Positions 51,983 to 62,515 are shown, numbered from the stretch's first letter. The stretch is 64,000 nt of DNA from Polaromonas sp. (GCF_029945685.1 NZ_JAQSDA010000020.1:550044-614043); one strand, 5' to 3'. Numbers and translations: made by a program. The notes: generated by a model not told the origin, from the sequence alone.

Positions 51983-52569
51983 TGAAAAAACTGCTCACCA
52001 CCCTCCTGATTGCCGGCTACGCCTTTTCGGCCGGAAGTCAAGCCCAGACGGTCGACCCCAAGCTCGAATGGGCCACCCGGCTGGTAGCCCTGCAGCAGGG
52101 TCCGGATCTGGACAGCCTGGTCGAACAGCTGGCCGGCGGCGCCACCCAGGACCTGATCGCCGGCTGGGAATCCAGGCTGGAAACCTCCGTTCCCGCCGCC
52201 CGACAGGCCAAGGTCACCGAAGACCTCAACGCCGAGCTTGCCAAGTTCGCGGCAGACGCCAACAAGATCATTGCCAGCAAGGTGAGCCAGGCCAACCGGG
52301 ATGCCCTGGTGCCGGCCTACATGGACCGTTTCACACTGGAAGAACTCAAGCAACTCACCGCTTTTTTCGACTCCCCTGCCGTGAAAAAATACAAGGCCTC
52401 CACCCCCGATCTGGTGGGCGTTTTCGTCAATAAACTGGTGGAGAGTTCCAAAACCGAGATCCAGGCCCGCGCCAAGCAGTTCAATGAAACCGCCACCAAA
52501 ATCGTGGGTGTGGCACCAGCGGCCAAACCTGCGGGCGCCGCACCAGCGGCCAAACCCGCGAAAAAATGA
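51982..52569 (+). CDS. Secreted DUF2059-family protein
   Basis: A 195-residue protein with a signal peptide (KKLLTTLLIAGYAFSAGSQAQ), and a central DUF2059 domain (YMDRFTLEELKQLTAFFDSPAVKKYKASTPDLVG, including the F..EEL..L..F..S..G/A form), ended by two identical AAKPAG/AAKPAK-type repeats. Function in bacteria is unknown; it is periplasmic. ATG overlaps the gyrA stop, so it is co-transcribed with gyrA. In many relatives serC follows here; it is absent. Confidence 0.8.
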   Translation: MKKLLTTLLIAGYAFSAGSQAQTVDPKLEWATRLVALQQGPDLDSLVEQLAGGATQDLIAGWESRLETSVPAARQAKVTEDLNAELAKFAADANKIIASKVSQANRDALVPAYMDRFTLEELKQLTAFFDSPAVKKYKASTPDLVGVFVNKLVESSKTEIQARAKQFNETATKIVGVAPAAKPAGAAPAAKPAKK

Positions 52570-52660
52570 CGCGGGGTCGCTCCGCCCAGCCGGCGTGCCG
52601 GCGCCCAACTTTCCACCCATGCGGCGCCCTCCCGACCGCCTGGCTTGAGACGCCTTATCC

Positions 52661-53743
52661 ATGACCCAAAGTCTTCAGCAACTTCGCGTAAAAATCGATT
52701 CGGTCGACCAGCAACTGCTGGCGCTCCTGAACCAGCGCGCGGCGCTGGCCAACGAGGTCGGCGAGATCAAACGCCAGGACGGTTCGCCGGTCTTCCGGCC
52801 GGAACGTGAGGCCCAGGTCATCCAGGGGCTGCAGGCGGCCAACCCCGGACCGCTCAAAGGGGACAACATCGCCCATATCTGGCGCGAAGTCATGTCGGCC
52901 TGCCGCGCGCTTGAAGCGCCCCAGCGCGTGGCCTACCTCGGTCCTGCCGGTACCTTCAGCGAGCAGGCTGCCGTGCAGTTTTTCGGCTCCAGCATCGAAC
53001 ACGTGCCCTGCGCCAGTTTTGACGAGGTGTTTCGCGCCGCGACGGCCGGCACCGCCCAGTTCGGCGTTGTTCCGGTGGAGAACAACACCGAAGGCGTGGT
53101 GACACGCACACTGGACCTGTTCCTGAATTCGCCCCTGCACGTGGTGGGCGAAACCAGCCTGTTGGTACGCCACAACCTGCTGCGCCTGACGGCATCGCTC
53201 GACGGCATCAAGGTCGTGCTGGCCCACGCACAGGCCCTGGCGCAATGCCAGGGCTGGCTCACAACCCATTTGCCCGACGCCGAGCGACGCGCAGTCTCCA
53301 GCAATGCCGAAGGAGCGCGCCTGGCGGCCAGTGACACCGCGTGGGCCGGTATCGCGAGCGAGCGTGCCGGGGCCGAATTCGGCCTGCACATTGCGGCCCA
53401 TGCGATCCAGGACGACGCCTTCAACCGAACCCGCTTTGCCGTGATCTGCCTGCCGCAGGTGCTGGGCGCGCCACAGGCATCGGGCAAGGACTGCGTCAGC
53501 CTGATTGTGTCGGTTCCCAACAAGCCGGGCGCTGTCCACGACATCCTGGTCCCCCTGAAAACCCATGGCGTGTCCATGACGCGCTTCGAGTCGCGCCCTG
53601 CGCGCTCGGGTCAGTGGGAATACTTTTTCTACATCGACTTGCAGGGTCACCCTTCGCAGCCCAACGTGGCAGCGGCCCTGAAAGACCTGCAGCAGCTTTG
53701 CGCCTTCTACAAAGTGCTGGGCACCTATCCGGTCAGCGACTGA
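52661..53743 (+). CDS. pheA: Chorismate mutase / prephenate dehydratase
   Basis: A 360-residue bifunctional enzyme making phenylpyruvate for phenylalanine. Residues 1-85 are an AroQ-type chorismate mutase (LRVKIDSVDQQLLALLNQRAALANEVGEIK), 90-270 a prephenate dehydratase (VAYLGPAGTFSEQAAV, then VPVENNTEGVVTRTLDLF with the TRF region as NRTRFAVI), and 275-355 an ACT regulatory domain (SLIVSVPNKPGAVHDILVPLKTHGVSMTRFESRPARSGQWEYFFYIDL), the Phe-sensing ESRP site. Upstream is a 91-base gap without strong terminator. Confidence 0.97.
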   Translation: MTQSLQQLRVKIDSVDQQLLALLNQRAALANEVGEIKRQDGSPVFRPEREAQVIQGLQAANPGPLKGDNIAHIWREVMSACRALEAPQRVAYLGPAGTFSEQAAVQFFGSSIEHVPCASFDEVFRAATAGTAQFGVVPVENNTEGVVTRTLDLFLNSPLHVVGETSLLVRHNLLRLTASLDGIKVVLAHAQALAQCQGWLTTHLPDAERRAVSSNAEGARLAASDTAWAGIASERAGAEFGLHIAAHAIQDDAFNRTRFAVICLPQVLGAPQASGKDCVSLIVSVPNKPGAVHDILVPLKTHGVSMTRFESRPARSGQWEYFFYIDLQGHPSQPNVAAALKDLQQLCAFYKVLGTYPVSD

Positions 53744-53781
53744 AACCATGACGCAATTGCAAGCAACCACGACCCCCCGAC

Positions 53782-54660
53782 ATGTTTGAACAACTGGGAT
53801 TGATAGGCTGCGGCCTGATGGGGGGCTCCTTTGCGCTGGCGCTCAAACGTGCAGGTCTGGTCAAGCGGGTGGTGGGTTACAGCAAATCGCCGTCTACCAC
53901 CGAGCGGGCTCGCCAGATGGGCGTGATCGACGTGGAGGCGCCTTCGGCACTGCTGGCGGTCTCCGGGGCCGACATCGTGCTGCTGGCCGTGCCGGTGTCC
54001 GCCACCGAGGCCACCTTCAAGGCCATCCGCCACCTGGTGACCCCCACAACGCTGATCATGGACGTCGGCTCCACCAAGCGCGATGTCGTGGACGCAGCGC
54101 GCCGGGTGCTGCGCGACCACCTTGGCTGTTTCGTGCCGGCCCATCCGATCACCGGCAAGGAAGTCTCGGGTGTCGAACATGCCGATGCGGACCTGTACAC
54201 CGGAAAACAGGTCATCCTCACGCCAATCGAGCGCACCTTCACCGTCCAGTTGCAGAAGGCGGTGGATGTCTGGACGGCGCTGGGCTGCGACGTCCTCAAG
54301 ATGTCGCCCCAGTCGCATGACGCCGCGTATGCCGCCGTCAGCCATCTGCCGCACCTGATTGCGTTTGCGCTGATCAACAGCATCTCCGGCCAGGCTCAGG
54401 GCAAGGATTACCTGTCGCTGGCCGGCCCGGGATTTCGCGACTTCACCCGCATCGCGGCAAGCGATCCCAAAATGTGGCGGGACATCCTGATTGCCAACCG
54501 GGAAGAGTTGCTGGAGCAATCAAAAATTTTCCAGGCCACCCTGCATTCGCTTGAAAAACTGATCAGCAGCGGCGACGGCGATGCGCTGGAAGCAGGGATC
54601 GACCACGCCAGCCATACCCGCGCCAACTGGCGGATCACCCCCCTCAAAGCCCTCAAATAG
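53782..54660 (+). CDS. tyrA: Prephenate dehydrogenase
   Basis: A 292-residue NAD-type TyrA producing 4-hydroxyphenylpyruvate for tyrosine. The Rossmann motif [21 protein letters not shown] opens the protein; [35 protein letters not shown] and [19 protein letters not shown] (catalytic His) follow. No chorismate mutase domain is fused. It lies 38 bases after pheA and 10 before aroA-cmk, so pheA, tyrA, aroA/cmk form an aromatic operon. hisC, often between pheA and tyrA, is missing here. Confidence 0.95.
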   Translation: MFEQLGLIGCGLMGGSFALALKRAGLVKRVVGYSKSPSTTERARQMGVIDVEAPSALLAVSGADIVLLAVPVSATEATFKAIRHLVTPTTLIMDVGSTKRDVVDAARRVLRDHLGCFVPAHPITGKEVSGVEHADADLYTGKQVILTPIERTFTVQLQKAVDVWTALGCDVLKMSPQSHDAAYAAVSHLPHLIAFALINSISGQAQGKDYLSLAGPGFRDFTRIAASDPKMWRDILIANREELLEQSKIFQATLHSLEKLISSGDGDALEAGIDHASHTRANWRITPLKALK

Positions 54661-54670
54661 GCGCGGGGCC

Positions 54671-56653
54671 ATGTTCGATACCGAGTTCCTGGACATTCCA
54701 GCACTGACGGGTGCCGGTGGCAGCGTGCAACTGCCCGGCTCCAAAAGCATCTCCAACCGGGTCCTGCTGCTCGCCGCGCTGAGCGAAGGCCGCACCAAGG
54801 TGCATGACCTGCTCGCTTCCGACGACACGGCCGTGATGCTGGCCGCCCTGCGCCAGCTCGGCTGCACGGTGGTGCAAAGCGGCAACAGCGCCGTCATCGA
54901 AGGCCTGGGCGGCCAGCTGGCGCAAAGCCAGGCCAGGCTTTATCTCGGCAACGCCGGCACCGCCATGCGGCCGCTGACGGCGGCGCTGGCGCTGCTGGGT
55001 GGCGACTTTGAACTGGCGGGCGTGCCACGCATGCACGAGCGTCCGATTGGCGACCTCGTCGACGCACTGCGGGGCCTGGGTTGCGCCATCGACTACCTGG
55101 GCGAAGAGGGTTTTCCGCCGCTGCGCATCCGCACCGGGCGGCTGAAGCTCGATGCCCCGATCCGCGTGCGCGGCGATGTCTCCAGCCAGTTCCTGACCGC
55201 CCTGCTGCTGGCCCTGCCCCTTGTCGCCACGCGGGATATTTCCATCGATGTCGTCGGCGAGCTGATCTCCCGTCCGTATATCGAAATCACGCTGAACCTG
55301 CTGGCGCGCTTTGGCATCACCGTCCAGCGCGAGGGCTGGCAGCGTTTCACTATTCCGGGTGGCAGCCGCTACCGCTCGCCCGGCGAGATCCATGTCGAAG
55401 GGGACGCCTCGTCTGCTAGCTATTTCATAGCGCTTGGCGCAATAGCAGCGCCGACTGAAGGCCAAAATGGCATAGAGATTCAGGGCGTGGGCGCGGACTC
55501 CATCCAGGGCGATATCCGCTTTGTGGAAGCAGCGCAGATGATGGGCGCCCGCATCGACAGCTCGCCCAACACCTTGCGCATTTCGCGCGGCGCCTGGCCG
55601 CTCAAGGCCATCACCCTGGACTGCAACCACATCCCCGACGCGGCCATGACGCTGGCCGTGATGGCGCTGTATGCCGACGGCACCACCATGCTGAGAAACA
55701 TCGCCAGCTGGCGCGTCAAGGAAACCGACCGCATCGCCGCGATGGCCTGTGAGTTGCGCGAGCTGGGCGCCAACGTGGAGGAAGGTGCCGATTACATCCG
55801 CATCACGCCGCCGATCCGGTGGCAAACGGCCGCCATCCACACCTACGACGATCACCGCGTGGCCATGTGTTTTTCGCTGGCGGCCTTCAACCCGGCAGGC
55901 CTGCCGGTGCGCATCCTGGACCCGAAATGTGTCGCCAAGACCTTTCCGGACTACTTCGAAGCCCTGTTTTCGGTGTCGGTGACCGAGCGCCGGCTGATTC
56001 CGGTGATCTGCGTGGACGGCCCCACCGCGTCGGGCAAAGGCACGCTGGCCGCCCTGGTGGCGCATCGCCTCGGCTACCGCTATCTCGACTCGGGCGCCCT
56101 GTACCGCCTGACGGCCTTTGCCGCCGGCCGTGCCGGCGTGGCACTCGATGACGAAGCCGGCGTCGCTGCCGTTGCGCGCACCCTGCCGGTGCGTTTTCAG
56201 GGCGATCAGGTCTTCCTCGGCCAGGAAAACGTCTCGGACGCCATCCGCAGCGAAGCCGCCGGCATGGCCGCCTCCCGGGTGTCGGTGCATCCTGGCGTGC
56301 GCGACGCCCTGACCGAGTTGCAGCGGGGCTTTCGTCAGCTGCCAGGGCTGGTGGCCGACGGGCGGGACATGGGCACCGTGATCTTTCCTGACGCCACGCT
56401 GAAAATCTTCCTGACGGCGAGTGCCCGGCACCGGGCGGAACGGCGCCATAAGCAATTGATTTCAAAGGGAATTCCGGCTACAATCAAAGCGATTGAGCAG
56501 GATTTGGAGGCAAGGGACGCGCGTGACATGTCACGGCAATCCGCCCCTTTGAAGCCCGCTGATGATGCCAGGCCACTGGACAACTCCGAGCTGTCGATTG
56601 AAGAATCGGTAGCCCGGGTGCTGGACTGGTGGCAAGGCAGCCGGCCCTTCTGA
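54671..56653 (+). CDS. aroA: EPSP synthase / cytidylate kinase fusion
   Basis: A 660-residue fusion. Residues 1-440 are AroA (3-phosphoshikimate 1-carboxyvinyltransferase): [69 protein letters not shown] and [11 protein letters not shown]. Residues 440-660 are Cmk (CMP kinase): [65 protein letters not shown]. It is known that aroA and cmk are fused in some Burkholderiales; the neighbouring order tyrA-aroA-cmk-rpsA is conserved. A dispersed repeat copy lies in the aroA part. ATG 54671 starts 10 bases after tyrA. Confidence 0.96.
   Translation: MFDTEFLDIPALTGAGGSVQLPGSKSISNRVLLLAALSEGRTKVHDLLASDDTAVMLAALRQLGCTVVQSGNSAVIEGLGGQLAQSQARLYLGNAGTAMRPLTAALALLGGDFELAGVPRMHERPIGDLVDALRGLGCAIDYLGEEGFPPLRIRTGRLKLDAPIRVRGDVSSQFLTALLLALPLVATRDISIDVVGELISRPYIEITLNLLARFGITVQREGWQRFTIPGGSRYRSPGEIHVEGDASSASYFIALGAIAAPTEGQNGIEIQGVGADSIQGDIRFVEAAQMMGARIDSSPNTLRISRGAWPLKAITLDCNHIPDAAMTLAVMALYADGTTMLRNIASWRVKETDRIAAMACELRELGANVEEGADYIRITPPIRWQTAAIHTYDDHRVAMCFSLAAFNPAGLPVRILDPKCVAKTFPDYFEALFSVSVTERRLIPVICVDGPTASGKGTLAALVAHRLGYRYLDSGALYRLTAFAAGRAGVALDDEAGVAAVARTLPVRFQGDQVFLGQENVSDAIRSEAAGMAASRVSVHPGVRDALTELQRGFRQLPGLVADGRDMGTVIFPDATLKIFLTASARHRAERRHKQLISKGIPATIKAIEQDLEARDARDMSRQSAPLKPADDARPLDNSELSIEESVARVLDWWQGSRPF
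55419..55470 (+). repeat. Dispersed ATAGC repeat, copy 7 (inside aroA)
   Basis: GCTATttcATAGCGCTTGGCGCAATAG then, after a spacer, GACTGAAGGCCAAAATGG, the hairpin, spacer and tail typical of the family. It lies in frame within aroA and encodes [15 protein letters not shown], where E. coli AroA has a shorter stretch. Confidence 0.55.
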
Positions 56654-56791
56654 CACTCAACGCACGCCAGTGCACGGTCAGCGGGATCATTTAACTTAAC
56701 CGCGGGTCACCCGCACACAACCGCCGCAGTCAGCTCTAAAAACGATAGCAATGGTGCCGTCGGAAACCTGCTCTGTGGACTAGGAAAATCA

Positions 56792-58477
56792 ATGTCTGAA
56801 TCTTTTGCCGCCCTCTTTGAAGAATCGCTGAAACGCTCCGAAATGCGTACGGGCGAAGTCATTACCGCCGAGGTAGTGCGTATTGATCACAACCACGTGG
56901 TTGTGAATGCCGGACTCAAATCCGAGGCTTATGTCCCCCTCGAAGAATTCAAGAACGACCAGGGCGAACTCGAAGTCCAGGTCGGCGACTTTGTCTCCGT
57001 GGCCATCGACTCGGTCGAAAACGGTTACGGCGACACCCTGCTGTCCCGCGACAAGGCCAAGCGCCTGGCTTCGTGGATGAGCCTGGAAAAAGCCCTGGAA
57101 TCGGGCGAATTCGTCACTGGCCAGACCAGCGGCAAGGTCAAGGGCGGCCTGACCGTCCTGGTCAACGGCATCCGTGCTTTCCTGCCCGGCTCGCTGATCG
57201 ACACCCGCCCCGTCAAGGACTTGTCTCCGTACGAGAACAAGACCATGGAATTCAAGGTCATCAAGCTCGACCGCAAGCGCAACAACGTCGTGCTGTCACG
57301 TCGTGCGGTGGTCGAAGCCTCGATGGGCGAAGAACGCGCCAAGCTGATGGAAACCCTGAAGGAAGGCTCTGCCGTCAAGGGCATCGTCAAGAACATCACC
57401 GAATACGGTGCCTTCGTTGACCTGGGCGGCATCGACGGCCTGCTGCACATCACCGACATGGCATGGCGCCGCGTGCGTCACCCGAGCGAAGTGGTGACGG
57501 CTGGCCAGGAAATCGTGGCCAAGATCCTGAAGTTCGACACCGAGAAAAACCGTGTCTCCCTGGGTCTGAAGCAGATGGGCGACGACCCATGGATGGGCGT
57601 GAACCGCCGCTACCCGCAAAGCACCCGCCTGTTCGGCAAGATCACCAACATTGCCGACTACGGCGCGTTTGTGGAACTCGAGCCTGGCATCGAAGGCCTG
57701 GTCCACGTGTCCGAAATGGACTGGACCAACAAGAACGTGGCCCCGAGCAAGCTCGTCAACCTCGGCGACGAAGTTGAAGTCATGGTTCTGGAAATCGACG
57801 AAGACAAGCGCCGCATCAGCCTGGGCATGAAGCAGTGCAAGGCCAACCCCTGGCAAGAGTTCGCGCAGGACACCAAGCGCGGCGACCGCGTCAAGGGCCC
57901 GATCAAGTCGATCACCGACTTCGGCGTCTTTGTGGGCCTGGCTGCCGGCATCGACGGCCTCGTGCATCTGTCCGACCTCTCGTGGAATGAACCCGGCGAA
58001 GCCGCCGTTCGCAACTACAAAAAGGGCCAGGAAGTCGAAGCCATCGTGCTGGCCGTTGACGTGGACCGCGAGCGTATCTCCCTGGGCATCAAGCAGCTCG
58101 ATTCCGACCCGTTCACCACCTTCGTGTCGATCAACGACAAGGGTGCAGTTGTGACCGGCAAGGTCAAGACGGTTGACGCCAAGGGCGCCGAGATCGATCT
58201 GGGTGAAGACATCATCGGTTACCTGCGCGCCAGCGAAATCAGCCGTGACCGCGTTGAAGACGCGCGCAACGTGCTCAAGGAAGGCGACGAAGTCTCCGCA
58301 GTGGTGGTGAACGTGGATCGCAAGACCCGCAACATCCAGCTGTCGGTCAAAGCCAAGGACAACGTTGACCAGCAGGAAGCCATGGCGACCCTGAGCCAGC
58401 AGTCCTCGCGCGAAAGCGCCGGCCTGACCAACCTGGGCGCCCTGCTGCGCGCCAAGCTGGACAACAACGAGAAGTAA
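56792..58477 (+). CDS. rpsA: 30S ribosomal protein S1
   Basis: A 561-residue protein with six S1 repeats that binds mRNA for translation initiation. The first is degenerate ([28 protein letters not shown]); the later ones follow G-x-V-x-G-I-V-K-x-I-T-[ED]-[YF]-G-A-F-V-D-L-x-G-I-x-G-L-L-H-I ([24 protein letters not shown] and equivalents). Length matches E. coli S1 (557). It is followed by ihfB, as usual in proteobacteria. Confidence 0.98.
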   Translation: MSESFAALFEESLKRSEMRTGEVITAEVVRIDHNHVVVNAGLKSEAYVPLEEFKNDQGELEVQVGDFVSVAIDSVENGYGDTLLSRDKAKRLASWMSLEKALESGEFVTGQTSGKVKGGLTVLVNGIRAFLPGSLIDTRPVKDLSPYENKTMEFKVIKLDRKRNNVVLSRRAVVEASMGEERAKLMETLKEGSAVKGIVKNITEYGAFVDLGGIDGLLHITDMAWRRVRHPSEVVTAGQEIVAKILKFDTEKNRVSLGLKQMGDDPWMGVNRRYPQSTRLFGKITNIADYGAFVELEPGIEGLVHVSEMDWTNKNVAPSKLVNLGDEVEVMVLEIDEDKRRISLGMKQCKANPWQEFAQDTKRGDRVKGPIKSITDFGVFVGLAAGIDGLVHLSDLSWNEPGEAAVRNYKKGQEVEAIVLAVDVDRERISLGIKQLDSDPFTTFVSINDKGAVVTGKVKTVDAKGAEIDLGEDIIGYLRASEISRDRVEDARNVLKEGDEVSAVVVNVDRKTRNIQLSVKAKDNVDQQEAMATLSQQSSRESAGLTNLGALLRAKLDNNEK

Positions 58478-58493
58478 ACCGGACTTCCGAGAC

Positions 58494-58530
58494 ATGGCGT
58501 GCCCGCTCCCCGGAACGGCACGCCATTTCT
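58494..58530 (+). terminator. Hairpin between rpsA and ihfB
   Basis: ATGGCGTGCC-cgctccccggaac-GGCACGCCAT followed by TTCT, a perfect 10-bp stem 16 bases past the rpsA stop. It probably ends or attenuates rpsA transcription before ihfB. Confidence 0.75.
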
Positions 58531-58546
58531 CTGTCCCCTGATTTTT

Positions 58547-58858
58547 ATGACCCGAAGCGATCTTGTCGAGGAACTGGCTGCACGTTTCAGCCAGCTGACC
58601 CACCGCGATGCCGAATATGCCGTCAAGACAATTCTTGACGCCATGAGCGATGCGCTGGTGCGTGGGCACCGCATAGAGATTCGTGGTTTTGGCAGTTTTT
58701 CGATCAACCGCCGACCGCCGCGCATGGGCCGTAACCCGCGCTCCGGCGAAAGCGTGGCGATCCCGGAAAAGCGTGTTCCCCATTTCAAGCCGGGCAAGGC
58801 CCTGCGCGAAGCGGTGGATACCCGGACCGAAGAAATGCTGGCACCTCCTGTCAAATAG
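58547..58858 (+). CDS. ihfB: Integration host factor beta subunit
   Basis: A 103-residue DNA-bending protein forming a heterodimer with IhfA. The sequence [90 protein letters not shown] (here in parts) follows the HU/IHF fold, with the arm motif [20 protein letters not shown] and the intercalating Pro. ATG 58547 follows the rpsA hairpin. IHF could also aid NtrC-sigma-54 promoters and the element's integrase. Confidence 0.97.
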   Translation: MTRSDLVEELAARFSQLTHRDAEYAVKTILDAMSDALVRGHRIEIRGFGSFSINRRPPRMGRNPRSGESVAIPEKRVPHFKPGKALREAVDTRTEEMLAPPVK

Positions 58859-58910
58859 CAGCGTCCCGCCTGGTGCTGGCTACAATTGCCGGACCACAAG
58901 GGGACCTGCA

Positions 58911-59183
58911 GTGAAATACCTCATGTGGCTGCTCAAGGCAGCCATTTTTTTTACGCTTTTTGCGTTCGCGCTGAACAACCAGCAAGCCGTTTCCGTGTAT
59001 TTCTTTTTCGGCACGCTCTGGCAGGCGCCCCTGGTGCTGGTCGTGCTGGTCACCTTTGCCTGCGGGCTGGCCACCGGCATCCTGATGATGATGCCGCGTT
59101 GGTGGAAAAAGCGCAGAAACGTGCGGGCCAGCCAGCAGAGCCAGCTCGGCGAGCACCCCTCCACCATGCACCATGGACTTTGA
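58911..59183 (+). CDS. lapA: LapA-domain membrane protein
   Basis: A 90-residue protein with two membrane helices (YLMWLLKAAIFFTLFAFAL and APLVLVVLVTFACGLATGILMMM) separated by NNQQAVSVYFFFGTLWQ, the LapA (YciS) pattern. LapA works with LapB and FtsH in controlling LpxC and lipopolysaccharide assembly. The start is GTG at 58911. The next gene, lapB, overlaps its end by 11 bases. Confidence 0.88.
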   Translation: MKYLMWLLKAAIFFTLFAFALNNQQAVSVYFFFGTLWQAPLVLVVLVTFACGLATGILMMMPRWWKKRRNVRASQQSQLGEHPSTMHHGL

Positions 59184-60318
59184 TTTCACCTGGGTTCTGC
59201 TCGGGTTTCCGGTTGCCTTCACCCTGGGCTGGCTGGCGTCACGGCTGGACCTGAGACAACTCCGGATCGAAAACCGGCAGGCGCCCAAGGCCTACTTCCG
59301 CGGCCTCAATTTCCTGCTCAACGAGCAGCAGGACCAGGCGATTGACGCCTTCATCGAAGCCGTCCAGAACGACCCCGACACCTCCGAGCTGCATTTCGCG
59401 CTGGGCAACCTGTTTCGCCGCCGTGGCGAGTACGAACGGGCCGTTCGAGTCCATGAGCACCTGATGTCGCGCGGTGACCTGACCCAGACCGAGCGCGACC
59501 GGGCGCAGCACGCGCTGGCGCTTGATTTTCTCAAGGCCGGACTGCTGGACCGCGCGGAGGTGGCGCTGCGAAAGCTCGAAGGCACGACTTACGAGGAAGA
59601 AGCCCGGCTGGCCCGGCTGTCGATTTACGAGCGCTCGCGCGACTGGGCCCATGCCACGGAAATCGCCGGCAAGCTTGACAGCGCCAGCCATGGCAGCTTC
59701 AGCGGCCGTCAGGCTCACTACCTGTGTGAGCAGGCCCAGGCTGCCTTCGCGTCCGGCGACACGGCGCAGGCGCTGGACACGCTGCAACAGGCGGTCAAGC
59801 TGGCACCGGCTTCACCGCGCCCGCTGATCGACCTGGCCAAACTGCAAAACCAGCTGGGCCGGCACCAGGATGCTTTCGAGACCCTGCTCAAACTTGAAAA
59901 AACCGCGCCGCAGGCCTTGCCACTGGCGGCAGGACTGCTGAGCAACCTTGCGCAGCAAGGCGGCCAGCAACAAAAGGCCGTTGACCTGCTGCAGGCCAGT
60001 TATGCGAACACGCCATCCATTGACGTGGTTGAAGCCATCATCAAGATCGATACCCAACCCGGCGAACCACGCGACCGCTATGTGCAGCACCTGGAGCGCG
60101 AGGCCTCGCTGGTAGCTGCCGCCAAATGGCTTGCAGGTGAAAAGTTCGGCGACGATCATCAACGCGTCCTGGTTCAGCGTGCGCTGGACAAAGCCACCAA
60201 ACCCCTGATGCGTTACCGCTGCGCCGCCTGCGGGTTTGAGGCGACCCAGCATTTCTGGCACTGCCCCGGCTGCCAGGCCTGGGACAGCTATCCGGCCCGC
60301 CGGATCGAAGAGTTATGA
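59173..60318 (+). CDS. lapB: Lipopolysaccharide assembly protein LapB
   Basis: A 381-residue inner-membrane-anchored TPR protein (YciM). An N-terminal membrane helix (FTWVLLGFPVAFTLGWLASRL) leads to tetratricopeptide repeats (for example YFRGLNFLLNEQQDQAIDAFIEAVQNDPDTSELHFALGNLFRRRGEYERAVRVHEHLM) and a C-terminal rubredoxin-like metal site (YRCAACGFEATQHFWHCPGCQAW, CxxC twice). LapB recruits FtsH to degrade LpxC and coordinates LPS production; the heptose genes downstream belong to the same pathway. Confidence 0.95.
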   Translation: MDFDFTWVLLGFPVAFTLGWLASRLDLRQLRIENRQAPKAYFRGLNFLLNEQQDQAIDAFIEAVQNDPDTSELHFALGNLFRRRGEYERAVRVHEHLMSRGDLTQTERDRAQHALALDFLKAGLLDRAEVALRKLEGTTYEEEARLARLSIYERSRDWAHATEIAGKLDSASHGSFSGRQAHYLCEQAQAAFASGDTAQALDTLQQAVKLAPASPRPLIDLAKLQNQLGRHQDAFETLLKLEKTAPQALPLAAGLLSNLAQQGGQQQKAVDLLQASYANTPSIDVVEAIIKIDTQPGEPRDRYVQHLEREASLVAAAKWLAGEKFGDDHQRVLVQRALDKATKPLMRYRCAACGFEATQHFWHCPGCQAWDSYPARRIEEL

Positions 60319-60320
60319 AC

Positions 60321-60483
60321 ACCCCCGTCGGATGCTCACTTCGTGTAGCACCTTCCCCCCTTGCAGGGGGCGACACCTGCGGCCTGGCAGAGCCGATGTC
60401 TAAGTACACCCCCGTGGCTTCGCTTCGCTGCGCCCTCCCCCTTGCAGGGGGCGACACCAGCGGCCCGGCAAAGCCGGTTCCAC
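60321..60483 (+). repeat. GC-rich dispersed repeat with internal tandem (type 2-like)
   Basis: Two tandem blocks with a CCCTTGCAGGGGGCGACACC hairpin and GGC.TGGCA.AGCCG: first at about 60350-60395, again at about 60433-60480, separated by GTGGCTTCGCTTCGC. It lies between lapB and hldE1. It shares the style (short palindromes, CCCCCTT/GGGGG) but not the exact sequence of the type-2 copies at 3582, 10493 and 12541. Confidence 0.6.
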
Positions 60484-60512
60484 GGTGCCCGCTAGTGTAA
60501 GAATCCATACCC

Positions 60513-61460
60513 ATGACAACACATACAACTCTGTCCCGCGAACAGCTTGCCCAGGCGCGTGTGCTGGTGGTCGGTGACGCCATGCTGGACCGCTACTGGT
60601 ACGGGGCGGTGGACCGCATCTCGCCTGAAGCGCCTGTTCCCGTGGTGCGGGTCACGCGCCAGGAAGAACGCATGGGCGGCGCGGCCAACGTGGCCTACAA
60701 CATCGTGACCGTGGGCGCGCGCGCCTCGCTGCTCAGTGTGGTCGGCGACGACGAAGCCAGCCATCAGCTCGAGGCCCTGGTGGCCGGCTCGGGCATCACA
60801 CCCTGCTTCGGCCGCGACCCGCAGCTCAAGACCACGGTCAAGCTGCGCGTGATCGGCCGCCAGCAGCAGCTGCTCCGCCTGGATTTCGAAAACACGCCCG
60901 AAAACGAGGTGCTGGCCTCGCAGTCAGCCGAGTTCCAGAAACTGCTGCCGGCGCATGACACGGTTCTGTTCTCCGATTACGGCAAAGGCGGGCTGGCGCA
61001 CATCGGCCTGATGATTGCGCAGGCCCGCGCCGCCGGCAAGGTGGTGCTGGTGGACCCCAAGGGCTCGGACTACTCACGCTACCAGAACGCCACGGCGATC
61101 ACACCGAACCGCGCAGAACTCGAGCAGGTCATCGGCCCCTGGCAGGATGAAGCCGATCTGCAGCACAAGGTGCAGAACCTGCGCGAGCAGCTCCAGCTGC
61201 AGGCCGTGCTGCTGACACGCAGTGAAGAAGGCATGACACTGTTTGATGCCCAGGGCCAGCTGCATGTGCCAGCGCTGGCGCGCGAAGTTTTCGACGTCAC
61301 CGGAGCCGGCGACACCGTGATCGGCACCCTGGCCGCCATGGCCGCCGCCGGCCTGAGCCTGCGCGAAGCCGTCCCGGTGGCCAACCGCGCCGGCGGCATC
61401 GTGGTCGGCAAATTCGGCACCGCGACGGTCAGCTACGGCGAGCTGTTTGCCGCGCCCTGA
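60513..61460 (+). CDS. hldE1: Heptose 7-phosphate kinase (HldE domain I / RfaE1)
   Basis: A 315-residue PfkB-type kinase making heptose-1,7-bisphosphate for LPS core: [46 protein letters not shown], and the anion hole/catalytic [24 protein letters not shown]. Only the kinase domain is present; the adenylyltransferase domain of E. coli HldE must be encoded elsewhere. hldD follows 16 bases later in the same unit. gene name hldE1/rfaE1 is by domain, not proven specificity. Confidence 0.93.
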   Translation: MTTHTTLSREQLAQARVLVVGDAMLDRYWYGAVDRISPEAPVPVVRVTRQEERMGGAANVAYNIVTVGARASLLSVVGDDEASHQLEALVAGSGITPCFGRDPQLKTTVKLRVIGRQQQLLRLDFENTPENEVLASQSAEFQKLLPAHDTVLFSDYGKGGLAHIGLMIAQARAAGKVVLVDPKGSDYSRYQNATAITPNRAELEQVIGPWQDEADLQHKVQNLREQLQLQAVLLTRSEEGMTLFDAQGQLHVPALAREVFDVTGAGDTVIGTLAAMAAAGLSLREAVPVANRAGGIVVGKFGTATVSYGELFAAP

Positions 61461-61476
61461 AAGACAAGGAACAAGC

Positions 61477-62493
61477 ATGAAAATCGTGGTTACCGGCGCA
61501 GCGGGGTTTATCGGCGCCAACCTCATCAAGGGGCTGAACGCTCGCGGCATCGACAACATCATTGCCGTCGATGACCTGACCGACGGCGACAAGTTCCGCA
61601 ACCTGGCCGACCTGCAGATCGCCGACTACATCGACGCCGACGATTTCTACGAGCTGTTTGCCGAATCCGCCTTTGGCAATGTCGAGGCGGTTTTCCACGA
61701 GGGCGCCTGCAGCGACACCATGGAGCCCGACGGCAAGTACATGATGGACAACAACTACGCGCTGTCCTGCGACCTGTTTGCGGCCTGCCAGGAGCAACGC
61801 ACCCGGCTGCTCTATGCCTCCTCGGCCGCAACCTATGGCGGTTCAAGCACCTTCCGCGAGTCGCCCGAGTTCGAAAAACCGCTCAATGTCTACGGCTACT
61901 CCAAGCTGCTCTTCGACCAGCGGCTGCGGCGCGAACTGGGGGCCGACTTTTCCGGCACGGCCACCCAGGTCGCGGGCTTTCGCTATTTCAATGTGTACGG
62001 CCCGCGCGAACAGCACAAGGGGCGCATGGCCAGCGTCGCCTTTCACCAGTTCAACCAGTTCCGCGCCGAAGGCAAGGTCAAGCTGTTCGGCGAGTACGGC
62101 GGTTATGGCCGGGGCGGGCAGATGCGCGACTTCGTCTTCATCGACGACGTCGTGGCCGTCAATCTCTGGTTTTTTGACAACCCCGGGAAGTCCGGCCTTT
62201 TCAACCTCGGCACCGGCCGCGCACAGCCCTTCAACGATGTGGCGCTCGCCGTCGTCAACACCCTGCGCCAGCAACAGGGCGATGCGCCGCTGACCCTGGA
62301 AGAAGCGGCCCACGGCAGCCTGATCGACTACATCGACTTCCCGCCCGCGCTGGTCGGCAAGTACCAGAGTTACACCCAGGCCGACCTGACGACCCTGCGC
62401 TCGGCCGGCTGTCAGCATGCCTTTGCCGATGTGCAGACCGGTGTGGCGGCCTACATGCGTGCCTTGACCGAGGGCGAAGCCGCCAAAGCCTGA
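61477..62493 (+). CDS. hldD: ADP-glyceromanno-heptose 6-epimerase
   Basis: A 338-residue extended short-chain dehydrogenase converting ADP-D,D-heptose to ADP-L,D-heptose. It starts [25 protein letters not shown] (NADP-binding), and has the catalytic [10 protein letters not shown] (Tyr-x3-Lys), with [18 protein letters not shown] 61477 has AAGGA upstream. It forms an operon with hldE1. Confidence 0.96.
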   Translation: MKIVVTGAAGFIGANLIKGLNARGIDNIIAVDDLTDGDKFRNLADLQIADYIDADDFYELFAESAFGNVEAVFHEGACSDTMEPDGKYMMDNNYALSCDLFAACQEQRTRLLYASSAATYGGSSTFRESPEFEKPLNVYGYSKLLFDQRLRRELGADFSGTATQVAGFRYFNVYGPREQHKGRMASVAFHQFNQFRAEGKVKLFGEYGGYGRGGQMRDFVFIDDVVAVNLWFFDNPGKSGLFNLGTGRAQPFNDVALAVVNTLRQQQGDAPLTLEEAAHGSLIDYIDFPPALVGKYQSYTQADLTTLRSAGCQHAFADVQTGVAAYMRALTEGEAAKA

Positions 62494-62515
62494 ACTGCCT
62501 GCGACCGGATCGCCG

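Noticed and set aside
54653-56455. 600-codon frame antisense to aroA-cmk
   Set aside because: Shadow of the fusion gene; His/Arg/Gly-rich without domain.
57296-58783. 495-codon frame antisense to rpsA
   Set aside because: Shadow of the S1 repeats; the apparent internal repetition reflects the S1 domains on the other strand.
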